A program made the translations under genes and the position numbers. A model generated the notes under the pieces. That model did no database searches. It saw only the letters and a program-made list of their open reading frames with translations, and was not told where the DNA came from. A DNA stretch of 64,000 nucleotides from Pseudofabraea citricarpa (Eukaryota; Ascomycota; Leotiomycetes; Helotiales; Dermateaceae), in the NCBI GenBank assembly GCA_029641185.1, contig JAPWGK010000016.1, positions 806,001 to 870,000 of the forward strand. Reading direction: 5' to 3'. Positions 1-10,241 of this stretch are shown here, piece after piece (position 1 is the first letter of the stretch; every line of letters begins with the position of its first letter).

Positions 1-1606
1 GTGGACCTGGCTGCGTTCATTGGAGGTGCCGGATTCTGTCGAGGCTAGCGCAGCACTGAAGCAGTCGACTGCTTTCTCATACTCCTCTGCACCATAAAAT
101 AAGACGCCTAGGCCAACTTGAACATCTGGATCCATGTGCTCGCCATCTGGGGATAGCTGAGCCGCTTGGATAAAGAGATCGGTGACCTTTTCGTGGAGTT
201 GATGGCGATCCGTAAATCCGATATCTGTATCGGCAGAGAGACTAGAAGGAGGAGCAATAGTAGGGTATTTAATAGATAGCCATCGTTCTAATGTACGGTA
301 AGCTGTGCTGTCGTAGCCTTCATTTGTATAAGAGACGGCTAAGCCCATGAGGGCAGTAAGATTATTAGGGTCAATTTTGAGAGCTTGTTCCAGGGCGCGG
401 ATAGCTGGCGTTTCTTTCTCATTTTGCGCTTGTGCTGAACCCAGCATTACCCAGGCATCGATATGCTGAGGATCTTTTTGAGCAGCAGCTTCGAATGCCA
501 GAGCGGCCAGTGAAAGATTTCCACCTTGCTCCATTATTCTGATGCCTTCTTCATAAGGGTTTCCAACTTCCTTGAAGATGTTGTCAGCTTCAAACATGTA
601 GTCTCCTAGTTGCGGGTCTCGAAAGCCCGCGGCGCTTGAACCAAGAGCATCGAAATTGTCCCATTGATCTATATCGCCCATGTGAATTCCCATGTGGTCT
701 TCGGAGGCCATTTCCCTGGCGGCTGCAGTCTCAGCTTGTATTCCTCTCCAAATAGATTCAAAATCACCAAATTCATTGGTTTCGGATTCAAGGACTGACC
801 TGTCCATTGCATTCAGTTCCCTTTCCAATGCTAGGTTCTCATCTTGTTCCTTCCCTTGTATATCGATCTGTGCAAATTGTTCCTCCCAGTGTTCATCATC
901 AAGCTCGATCATTTTTCCTTTGCCCTTATCTTGTTGTTGCAAGTCTTGCGGTGCTTGATATGGCCGCTGCATCATGCCCCCCATCCCCATGCCCATTCCC
1001 ATGCCCATACCCATGCCCATATTCATCTGTGGTCTCTGGTAGGACGAGAAGCCATTCATTGATGACTGCATTTGTGGCACAGGGCTTTGTGTTCGGGCAG
1101 AACTTGATTGGCCCATCTGCTGAAATCGGGCAAAATCTGCGGGAGTGAAGGGGGCGACGGCACCCGTAGGTCCTTGAAAGTGTTCCTGCTGCATTGCTGG
1201 TTGAAATTCGTTTGCCCATCCTGGGGATTTTGATCCTGAACGCATCGGGGCATTTTGGTGCATGCCAAATTGCTCCTGTTGCATGGCAAAGTCTGGGAGC
1301 TGTCCACCTTGTTGCATAAATTCATTCATCATCTATATTGGTACTAGTTAGCTATATCTCTACAAATCTTGATTGCACCCGGGAAATGGCACATATCCAG
1401 TGGCTTCATGCGGATGCAACCCACTCTCCACTCACATTGTCCTGACTTCCATTCATACCCGCACTCCTCATGCCCTGCATCCCTTGTGCCGGCCCTCTTC
1501 CAACCAGTCTATCTCTCTGCAGACTCTTGTCGTCCTGAACATGCTTCGTAAATTGGCTTAAAGGGTTGCCAGCCGTCGAGCACTCCGCGCCACCGAGAAA
1601 CGACAT
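1..1606 (-). CDS. PEX5: Peroxisomal targeting signal 1 receptor Pex5, N-terminal part (runs off left edge)
   Basis: Exon 1 is 1436-1606 (57 codons), the intron 1333-1435 (GTGAGT..TAG), and exon 2 from 1332 to the window edge (444 codons). The protein opens with the classic Pex5 N-terminus MSFLGGAECSTAGNPLSQF; Cys9 corresponds to the conserved monoubiquitinated cysteine. A Gln/Met-rich disordered half follows with WxxxF motifs that bind Pex14/Pex13 (WANEF at residues 96-100, WEEQF further on) and a Gly-Met run. TPR repeats begin near residue 290 (AAQKDPQHIDAWVMLGSAQA). The TPR domain that grips C-terminal PTS1 tripeptides continues past the edge. Known role: it shuttles matrix proteins from the cytosol to the peroxisomal membrane. 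Certain as to family; the C-terminus is not visible. Confidence 0.95.
980..1023 (-). repeat. CCCATG hexamer repeat coding a Gly-Met run in Pex5
   Basis: A run of CCCATN hexamers lies in frame in PEX5 exon 2 and codes for alternating Met and Gly. It sits in the disordered half between WxxxF motifs, so its length can probably vary without loss of function (inference). Confidence 0.8.
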
Positions 1607-2245
1607 GGCGAAATATCTCTCAAAACTGTTTGTATGGGGTTTGTCGCTTGCCTTGCTAGAATGAACGCTTTCTGCAAAAGCTAAAGGAACCGTCTGCCTG
1701 CGAAATGGGAACAGATACTGTACAATAAAGTGACTTCTTGTTGTTCGAATAGCTTGTCCGTCCCATGTTGTGGGGTTAAATGTTCGATTTCAAAGCTCGG
1801 CCAGTGTCCAACCCCAACCTCGGTCCCGCACGTCCCGTTTCCCAAACCTTGCAAGTCACATGCACGATCCTTGAGGCTGGCAGGAGTAAAAACTTCTTTC
1901 GTCATGTATCATCTTACTTGCTGTACAACATACTTTCATTATGAACCTGTAATCTAACAATAGCTATCGACAAAGAAGAAATTTTCGCAACATTTTGTGA
2001 GGGGAGTTGGAGTTCCAAATCTACTTGCACCATCCTGAATGAGAACCTTTATCTTACAACGATAGAATCGCAAGAGTTTGTTAAAGACAACATGTAGAAG
2101 ACTTCTAACACCAACCAAACCCAATGCCGCCCAGCTTTTGATACACTTTCCCGGCCCATTGTTCCTCAACAATCGGCTCCTAACATCATACAAATTGCCC
2201 TCAAAATGGTTCATTATGGCAGGTACTGAACACCAGCCAACCAAT
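1607..2245. other. Intergenic region upstream of PEX5, downstream of the RRM gene
   Basis: Holds the PEX5 promoter and 5' leader and the 3' flank of the RRM gene. Short open frames here (for example at 1681-1905) overlap one another, start without recognisable motifs and look like chance. Confidence 0.6.
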
Positions 2246-3236
2246 TTAACGACGGCCTTGGGCAGGGGCGCTGTAGTCAACTCTCAAAGTACGTCCATAG
2301 ATTTCTTTGCCTTGTAGCGCCTCCATGCCCTTCACGGCACTTTCAATATCAACAAAGTCGGCGTGAGCAAAACCTCTTGGCTGGCCGGTACGTCTGTCAA
2401 TTGCAACGCGAACGTCAATGACATTTCGAATCTCACGGAAGAGCTTGTTCAAATCGGCATCGGACATCTCGAAAGCAAGGTTGCCGATGAATAGAGTCTT
2501 AGATGGAGCATTGGTGCCGACTGGGCGAGAAGTCTTTGCAACGTAGTTTACGACCAGGCGACGACCTTGAAGGACAGTTTGGTGCTTTGCTGCAATGGCA
2601 GCAGTCGCTTCCTCGAGGTTCTCAAACTCGATGTTTCCGAATCTTGAATCCAAAATTAGCATCGAGTCCCATTATACACACCATCTCAACTCACCCCTTG
2701 CTCATTCCTCTGGCATCAGTTATGATAGCGGCGCTCTTGATAGTGCCGAATGGTGCAAACTCTGCTTTCAAGTCTTCCTCGGTGATATCAAAGAGCAAGT
2801 TTCCAACATAGAGGCTGGGAGAGGGGGTGACCTGTCTCACAGGTCGGTCCTCGAATCTAGGCGGCGCACGACTATCTAGGGTACATGTCAGTTCTCATTC
2901 GATGGCTTGGACCGAGTTGGTACATACACTTCTCCTCTGGACCGCCAAACGCAAATCCTGCAGCAGAGCCTACATTTGATTCGGTCTCAGATTCATACGT
3001 AGATTCTTCGCGCTTATAATCGGCATCGTCACTATTGTATCTTCGGAATACAGATATGGAGATTGGACTTTGTGCTTTTGAGCGCAGGGCGAATGGTGTA
3101 GAGGTGGTGATTGAACGGGATTTAGAAAGAAGGGATGGGGAGGTGGCAGCGCGGAAAACTGAACGGCGGAAGAGTTGCCTTGCGAAGTTGTCAGTGAGAG
3201 CAATGGAAGCTGTGGATTATGCAGCGAGACTTACAT
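2246..3236 (-). CDS. Mitochondrial-type protein with two RRM domains
   Basis: Four exons, 3235-3236, 2928-3178, 2695-2875 and 2246-2642, total 831 nt (276 aa). The first coding exon contributes only AT; the G comes after a 56-nt intron (GTAAGT..CTGAC..CAAG). The start reads MQLFRRSVFRAATSPSLLSK and goes on, rich in Arg, Ser and Thr and without acids, to about residue 45 (RRYNS), a typical mitochondrial presequence. Two RRMs follow: RRM1 about 100-172 (RNP2 LYVGNL, RNP1 KGFGNIEF) and RRM2 about 189-265 (RNP2 LFIGNL, RNP1 RGFAHADF). Binding of RNA is expected from the family; mitochondrial RNA metabolism is inferred from the presequence. The exact fungal orthologue is not recognised. Confidence 0.85.
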
Positions 3237-3240
3237 GATG

Positions 3241-4305
3241 GCGACTGTACAATGAACGAATTGACGAGTGTTGTGGGCTCGACAGACTGTTGATGAGATG
3301 AGACGAGATGGGATGGGGATGGGATGGGATGAGTTGCGTGTAGGTTTACTGAGGTGGCTCCTTGAAAATAAAAAAGTTGTACTGGAGGAAATGCCCGGCA
3401 GTACTAGTCCCTTTTAGGCGGGTCAAAGCTTTTCCAGGATGTCCAATGGAACGACTCGGAATACTCGAGATGTCTCCTTTTTTTTTGGCATTTCATTCCA
3501 ATTTTCACTCTTCCTTCCACGAGTGACCATTTTGATGAGCTTAGTACTTGCCAATGAGGATTCATTATGCTGTAAGAATCATAATCGCCATGCAAAAGAT
3601 AAAGTCTTCCGTGGACAAGGTGTATCAATTGCCACTGCCACATCCTGACGTACTTGACCTATTAGTTTACTTTGGCTTGGTATGAATAGTCAGGGGGGCT
3701 TTCGTAGGTACAATGATTGAATACAGAAGTCTCTTCATTATTCTACGGTACCGACTGTCTGCTTTTTAGCTGAATGGGTAGGTATCGTTGCCGTCAAAGA
3801 CAAGAAAACCCTTGTCAGCAACCATTGCTCCGACAGCTCGGGTCGGGAGCTTGTGATGAGCAGGGCAATGACACGGACACAGGCATTATTGGGCCCCGCG
3901 GCTGTGATTGAAGCAACCTAGTTACATCTAATCGACCTCTAGCTGCAGGTTCACAAATCGAAGTTGGAACATGTTCCACTGTATGTATGGCGTATTTTAT
4001 CTCTTGTTTGTCGCAATTGATGGCGCGACAGTGGGGGAAAGGCAAGTAAGCAATGTTGAAAAGCATTTAGGACAATCCATTGCCAGCTTCAAACGGAAGA
4101 AGAAACTATCTCTCATCTTTAATTTAACTCAGGTATCACAGCAAAAATCTTTCCCCCATTTGTTTCTTGTGTTTCGTTTTTATTTTGCAAGACCCTTTTC
4201 ACAAATCCTCAAGTAAAGCCATCAACTATTTGGAGAAAAATCCTTATCTGAGGCGTTTCAATCCAATTGATGCCATTGGTAGATATTCGACAGTAACACA
4301 GAAAG
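3241..4305. other. Divergent intergenic region between RRM protein and monooxygenase
   Basis: About 1.06 kb between two divergent genes, with short GATGGGAT-type repeats at 3302-3340 next to the RRM gene. No convincing gene; the small open frames overlap on both strands and carry no motif. Confidence 0.6.
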
Positions 4306-5985
4306 ATGGCTCCTATCACACACGTAAAGCGTGTTGCTGTTATTGGTGCTGGCCCCGGTGGTGCTGTCGCCGTAGATGCTCTTGCAAGAGAGAAGAAATT
4401 TGACACAATTCGGGTCTTTGAACGAAGAGATAAAGCTGGAGGCATATGGTGAGCACATATCTATTTCATCGCATGTACTCTCAATTCAAATAGCAAGGCT
4501 TGAGGGACAATGCCAGCTGAATCCCAATCAATGAACCAAGCTTGCCTCCCTCTACAGAACCCAAACGATTCTCTTTCCAAATATGATTCATATACTTATT
4601 CGTTTCCAATATCAGGATTTGGGACTCGAATCAAAATTTCAAAATACCATCTCTCAAGGATATCCTGAATCGATCGGCCGATCAGCAAATTCATATTCCT
4701 ACCACATTCCCAGCAGAAACAGCAAAGGATTCTTTGAGAAATGGCCCTGAGCAGCGTTTCTCATACACTCCAACCTACGACTCTTTGGAGTCTAACATCG
4801 ATGCAAAGATCATGTCTTATACAGAAGAGCCTTTCCCCAACTCTTCAACGTCAAAATACGGACCAGACTCGGTATACCGACACAGAGAGGTAATCAGAGG
4901 CTGGGTTGAAGGCCTATTTGATAGGCGAGGATACAAAGATTTCGTCTCATACAACACAACAGTTGAGCGTGTTGAGAAAATTAGACAAGAATGGGTGGTG
5001 ACATTGAGAAAGGACAATGGGGAGACAGACCATTGGTGGCAAGAGACTTTTGACGCCGTCGTTGTTGCCAATGGCCATTACAGCGTCCCTTTCATCCCGG
5101 AGGTACCTGGCTTGCTGGAATTGGAGCAGAAATTCCCCGGTACAGTTGAGCACAGCAAGTCATTTCGAGGCCCAGAGAAGTACCGGAATAAGGTAGGCAC
5201 AATATCCAAAATATCCGCACCCAATATGCTGATGGTTGTTATAGAAAGTAATCGTCGTTGGTGCTTCTGTGTCTGCCACAGACATTGCTCGAGATCTAGT
5301 TACCACGGCCACATCGCCAGTCTATGCTTCTCTTCGCGCTCCTCACCCAGTCCTTGGTTTCTCTGCCTTTCAACACCCGAAGATAGAGCAGAAACCAAGC
5401 ATCGCCCGTGTGACAGTAGAGGGGGCGACCAAAACTGTACACTTCATTGACGGGACGACAGTCAACGACATCGACCATATAATCTATGGCACCGGCTACA
5501 TTTTCAGCCTGCCCTTCCTGCCATCCATCGAGCTCGATAACCGACGTCTCAAAGGTGTTTATCAGCATGTATGGAAACAAGACGACCCAACACTCTCATT
5601 CGTGGGTGCTGTATCCGCTGGCTTTACTTTCCGTGTTTTCGAGTACCAAGCTGTCGCAATAGCCCGAGTCTTATCTGGCCGCTCATCTGTTCCCTCGTTG
5701 GCTGAACAACGTGATTGGGAAGAGAAACGGCTGCTTGCTAGAGGAAACGGCGTACCTTTCTATAAGGTTGCACCGGATTTTGAGGAGTATTTTGAGACTT
5801 TGAAAAGAATTGCCGGACCGGCTGCTGAGGGAGGTAGAGAGTTGGTAAAATGGGACCCTAAATGGCTGGAGGTCATGACGCAGATGATGAAGGATAGAAT
5901 GGCCCGCTGGAAGGAGGAGGATGAAGAAGCTAGGAAGGAATTAGCTGCTGCTTCATCTGTGGCCGGGATCAAGGCGAAGCTATGA
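4306..5985 (+). CDS. Flavin-containing monooxygenase (FMO class) with AKL tail
   Basis: Exons 4306-4448, 4616-5192 and 5245-5985 total 1461 nt (486 aa). The N-terminus holds the FAD Rossmann motif GAGPGG (residues 14-19). The FMO fingerprint FxGxxxHxxxF is present at 221-231 (F-P-G-T-V-E-H-S-K-S-F); the final Phe rather than Trp places it with FMOs and not Baeyer-Villiger enzymes. The NADPH site is GASVSA near 246, and the late motif YGTGYIF matches the ATGY element. The family uses NADPH and O2 to oxygenate soft nucleophiles (N or S); the substrate is unknown. The protein ends in AKL, which fits the PTS1 consensus (S/A/C)(K/R/H)(L/M), so peroxisomal import by Pex5 is possible (inference). 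Confidence 0.93.
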
Positions 5986-6353
5986 GGATTGCTATGCGAG
6001 GAGAGAACTTGGATAGCAGAACTTGAGCTGCTAAGGGTAAGGAGTAGATTAGTTGGTCCACGAGATAGACAGTGTAAATTGGAACTTTCTTTTCCAACCT
6101 TATATTAAACTTCACAAACTACCATCTCATAGAATTATCTACTTGTTTGATGCTCTGGATGGCATTTTCATTTTGGCTCAATAACAGTGTTATCTCTCGA
6201 TAATTAAGAAACAGATCACATAACATGAGAAACCCCCATAAAATCATTAACACAACAACTATGAATAAGTCAGTATCTGAAATTCAATTTGATGTGATGA
6301 AAATCTACATTCTCTCCAAACGACCACCTATGTTATAAGGCTAAATGTTCAAT
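5986..6353. other. Convergent intergenic spacer
   Basis: AT-rich 3' flanks of two converging genes. No gene or structured element seen. Confidence 0.6.
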
Positions 6354-8213
6354 TTATTGCCTTCCAGCACCAGCCTTACGCGCACCATGTGTCTCCAGGA
6401 CGCGGCTCACAATAAAGCTTGCCGAAGCGCGGTTACAGTGAAAGTAAAATCCAACTTCGTCAACGTTCATCCGCTTCAGTTCAGATCCGTGGCCCTCCCA
6501 GAGATCGGCAAAATATGACTGATTCTCCTTCGCAGCCCTGACCCAACTGCCATACTCTCTTGCCAGCCATTCTCGGGTTGCTTTGACATCCATGGTATCC
6601 AGGTCCACTGATCTATTCTCGTTCGTGAAGAAATTCGCTGTCATTCTGCGCTGTTTGTCCACGTGGATTGCTATCACATCTGAATCGAAAACTTTCTCAA
6701 GTTCCCTCAGTGTCGCTTTTTTCAGAGAGTATCCATCACATATTGAGGAATCTCGAGTCCACTGCTCCGCGTAATCCACCGCTATCGCCGTTGGAACCCC
6801 GCGGACTCCTAACTCTCTTAACAACCAGCGTTGAGTGTCTTCGATGTTCAAGTCGGCCAGGACCAGTCGTCTGTTCTCTGGTAGCCCAACCCCGACAGTA
6901 TTCTCCTTTGCCCAGTATATATTGTAGGCAACTTTGGGTGATCCCAATTTGGCCAATAACGTCCCGTATGACGCACCCTTCAAGGCTGCTCCGTCGAGAT
7001 CCCACTTCTGCATGATTTCTCGAATTTCAGAGGACCTTGGCGCCGAAGAGAAAAAGGAAATTCTCGCTGAAGTCCTTTCGAACTCTCGGAACAACCATGA
7101 CCTTGTCTCTTCTACTGTGAGAGTCTCCAACTCGAGAAACTCATTTTCCAGAAGTGTTGGTGTTTTGAGGGTATCTACCAGACGCCAAACCAACAGTTGT
7201 GCTTCATCTTCACCGAGGACGTCACTCAGTTCCTCTTGAGGTGCCTCATACAAATGTTTTCCATCAAACTTCCACTTGTCTGCTACTGCCCTAGCTTCGG
7301 CACCAACCCAACATATGGGTTTCCCGTTTTCAAGTTCCTGAAGTTTCCAACCTTTCCGTAATTGGGCAGTGATCCATGCTTGTGCCTCTTGGCGATTCAA
7401 AGATGGCAGGTACAAGTCTTTGTTCTTTGGGATCTTGTAGATTGGGGTTGGGTTAGCTACCCCAATTGTTCTCCGCCGGTAATAATCGATCATAAATGCG
7501 ATCTCCGGGTCAATGAAAGCATTCTTCAATTGTCGGATGGTTGCATGCTTCAGCTGCTGGCCGTTTTCATTCCAGCAAGCAGCAATCTGTGCGCTGATTT
7601 CCTTGTCGTACTTCTTGACTTCATCGCAGCCTTTGAGATCCAGAGGACCATGCTTCAAGACTCGAAACAACCAGGCTCTGGCCTCGTTGCATGACAGAGT
7701 CTCTAGATCAAGAGCGGCATCATGTTTGATTGGCAGCTTCGCGAATTCGGGTTCGGTTTTTTTTATTTCTTGGACAGTCTTCTGGATGCCATCCTTAATT
7801 GCACGCGCAGCGGATGGTGGAAAGGCCTCGAGAAGCTCCGGGTAGGTTCTGGTTCTCAGGGTCCAGCCGTCTGATTCCCAAGAAAGCGCGATAGCCCATG
7901 CTTCTCCCTCAGTCCACCTCTTCGTACCAAGAGGTTCGAGCCACTTGGGCTTTCTCGTCAGCTCTCTAACTATCCACTCCCTGGTGCCAATATTGTCGAG
8001 ATCATCAAGATTGAGTTTCCCATTCTTCGGAAGCTCGTTTCGAATATTCTGCCCACTTTCGGGAGTCTTGTTTTTGGGTCCAAAGAGAAGAAGTGTAATA
8101 GAATTTGTTGCGCCGCTGGATCTGGGAGGTAGTTCTGCGTGCCCGTGGCGGCCTTCTTTAGGCGTTTTGTGTTTACTATGTTCAGTGTCGGTATTGGAGT
8201 TTGGATATGTCAT
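6354..8213 (-). CDS. Unrecognised protein with six degenerate SAM-like tandem repeats
   Basis: One uninterrupted frame of 619 aa from the ATG at 8211-8213. The same frame stays open upstream to 8594, so a longer start is possible, but the upstream part is Thr/Ser-rich and shows no repeat, so I take it as leader. After a polar head (1-65) come six repeats of 75-85 residues at about 66-145, 167-248, 266-349, 359-437, 449-523 and 535-612. The shared pattern is L-x-L-(D/E)-x-L-x4-(T/A)-x2-W-(L/I)-x-R-(E)-L, then about 30 variable residues, W-x2-D-G-x2-L-K, and an amphipathic tail (LxxxF..A..I). The key Trp falls at 80, 181, 280, 373, 463 and 549. Layout and the DGxxL turn recall SAM domains (protein or RNA binding), but this is fold-level inference; I know no named family. 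No signal peptide, membrane segment or catalytic motif. Confidence 0.8.
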   Translation of the reverse strand: MTYPNSNTDTEHSKHKTPKEGRHGHAELPPRSSGATNSITLLLFGPKNKTPESGQNIRNELPKNGKLNLDDLDNIGTREWIVRELTRKPKWLEPLGTKRWTEGEAWAIALSWESDGWTLRTRTYPELLEAFPPSAARAIKDGIQKTVQEIKKTEPEFAKLPIKHDAALDLETLSCNEARAWLFRVLKHGPLDLKGCDEVKKYDKEISAQIAACWNENGQQLKHATIRQLKNAFIDPEIAFMIDYYRRRTIGVANPTPIYKIPKNKDLYLPSLNRQEAQAWITAQLRKGWKLQELENGKPICWVGAEARAVADKWKFDGKHLYEAPQEELSDVLGEDEAQLLVWRLVDTLKTPTLLENEFLELETLTVEETRSWLFREFERTSARISFFSSAPRSSEIREIMQKWDLDGAALKGASYGTLLAKLGSPKVAYNIYWAKENTVGVGLPENRRLVLADLNIEDTQRWLLRELGVRGVPTAIAVDYAEQWTRDSSICDGYSLKKATLRELEKVFDSDVIAIHVDKQRRMTANFFTNENRSVDLDTMDVKATREWLAREYGSWVRAAKENQSYFADLWEGHGSELKRMNVDEVGFYFHCNRASASFIVSRVLETHGARKAGAGRQ

Positions 8214-8753
8214 TTCTGGTGATCTCACGACTCGGGCAATCGTGATTCTTAAGAAGGGCGTTGATGCCTCAGTGGGGAACAGATACGTGTACCTGCGTCG
8301 GATCGGGTTTCCTTTCGGAGATTTGGAGCCGTTATGTGATGTTGCGTGCGTGATGTTGTGTCGAAATGTTGTGTCGAGCTGTGATTGGTGAGATGTTATT
8401 GTCGAAGTTGGGTGGGTCGTGAGAATGATGCGAGCTTTTAGAGGTTTTACCGAAAGACGGAATAGCGTTGAAGCTGTCGTGTTAGGTCCAAAACTTGTAG
8501 TTGCGGCTATTATGATATCGACTGATCGCCTGTGATAAAAAAAAACTTGCTCATGGATCATTGTCATCCAGACTGCGACACCTTTTATAAACACCGTTCA
8601 TTTCGAGGCACAACACTTGAAGTCCTGTCGAATACAGTCGAAACGATATCCGAAGCCACCCTACCATTTCGCAGTGAGTTCATACACCATTTCCCATACA
8701 GTACTGGCTTTCTATTGCAGGACCACTACAAGCCGGACCAAAAACTTTTGAAA

Positions 8754-9182
8754 ATGCGATTTGGCTGGCGCTTTATTCTGGCTCGAGCTTTCTTAGTCCT
8801 GATCGCATGCTACAATCTAGGGGTCATGACAACAGACGTTCGATTCGGAGTAGAGCCACAGATACCAAGATGCATCCGTCCGCAACGGACATTAAAATCT
8901 TCTCAAATCAAAGATGGAACCACTTGGTCTATCTACTCCACAACTATGGTGATAAAACGCCCCAGCGGGTTGATTATTCGAATACCGCGGACTGTAGGGA
9001 TGTATGTTGATCTAGATTTCGATTCTAGCACTTGTGTTGCTGACTTCCGTGCGGAATGTCCTCCATTCTGCCAGGAGGATCTTTGGAGAGAGCTTATGTG
9101 CATCTATTCACTGGGAAATGCACAGAGCCGACCCGAGAGGAATGTTGTACATCCGGAGAGATATCTGCTGCTGAATGCTTAG
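8754..9182 (+). CDS. Possible small secreted protein (doubtful)
   Basis: The ATG at 8754 gives 142 aa beginning MRFGWRFILARAFLVLIACY, which looks like a signal peptide (basic start, hydrophobic core, small residues). The rest is short and holds six Cys outside the leader or near it (for example ECPPFC near the middle-end). The open frame extends upstream to 8532 in the same frame, and there is no domain I recognise. Size and layout would suit a small secreted or effector-like protein, but the evidence is only an open frame plus a hydrophobic start. It could equally be non-coding. Confidence 0.3.
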   Translation: MRFGWRFILARAFLVLIACYNLGVMTTDVRFGVEPQIPRCIRPQRTLKSSQIKDGTTWSIYSTTMVIKRPSGLIIRIPRTVGMYVDLDFDSSTCVADFRAECPPFCQEDLWRELMCIYSLGNAQSRPERNVVHPERYLLLNA

Positions 9183-10241
9183 GAGGAAACACTAGCTTGG
9201 CAGTTAGATTCTCGAGAATTTTGTCGGGTTTTGGATGGATGGTAACTGCGACTAGTGATTTGAGGTGCAGGTAGTTATCTAAAGATTTGATGCCTAGCAA
9301 TTCAGGACGTTCAATATCACATACTTCCTACGTAAATACATCATTCGTTATTTCATCTCTATGCAACGTACTTTTGATGAGTTTGAAATCTCGCGAAATG
9401 AGTTGGAATCCTGTACATAATGTAATAGGAAACTCGGAGATAAAATGGTTTCCTTGCGCTTTCAAGAGAACTAGGAGGGACAGTTCAGAAGTAAAAATTT
9501 CAAAGACCCGATGCATTCTTGAATGAGCAGAATGCAAGCATCTTTAGTAGTGTACTTTGAATGTCTTCAATTTCCATGGCAGGGACAAATGGCCAAGCAA
9601 GCGAGAGACATCGGAAGTCTCTGAAATTGCCAGTTGAGAACACCTGTCCGCCGACATACAGATCTGATCACTTGACCGACTACCGAATCTGAGCGATAAG
9701 GCCTAGATTTTAAAGCACCATGCACAAGTTCCACTACAACTGAGGCTTCTCAGAGTGCAAAGTTGAGAAAAGTTGGCACGATGGAGCAAAGACAGACGTC
9801 GACGTAAGGTTCAATACCAAGTCCAAAAATAGCAAATATGCCCCACTTCTCAGTATCGCTTAAGCTGCAGTCAAAAGGAGCCACGAGTTCCACTCCACAT
9901 CCCTAATACATCATCAACACAAGACACAACATCTCCCATCAGCGACTGTGAGGAGCAAGAGACCCTTTTTGTGATTGAATCGGAGGACTTGCACTCTCAG
10001 ATGTAGCCGTTGCAAAGTCACGCCTTTTTTCTTTCCATTTCATTTACTGTGTCACCGCGTTTGGAATTCGGCACGGAGAACCCCCTGTCTTCAGGACGAC
10101 ATACGCCAAGCTACGGCCTCACATGACATAACATGTCCAGTCAATAAGCCAGGATTTTTCTTATTATCACTCACTAACCTACGCTCATTTCATCGGGGAA
10201 GAATTTCTGTTGGTCTTGCAAAGTACAAGGATCCATCAGAA
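9183..10241. other. Intergenic region upstream of the GT69 gene
   Basis: About 1 kb with no convincing gene. The frame of the GT69 exon stays open upstream to 9975, but that extension has no family similarity and crosses likely leader sequence. Confidence 0.5.

Noticed and set aside
8214..8594. N-terminal extension of the SAM-like repeat protein
   Set aside because: Same frame stays open, but the part is Thr/Ser/Ile-rich without repeat pattern and the ATG at 8213 gives a more natural start; kept only as a possibility.
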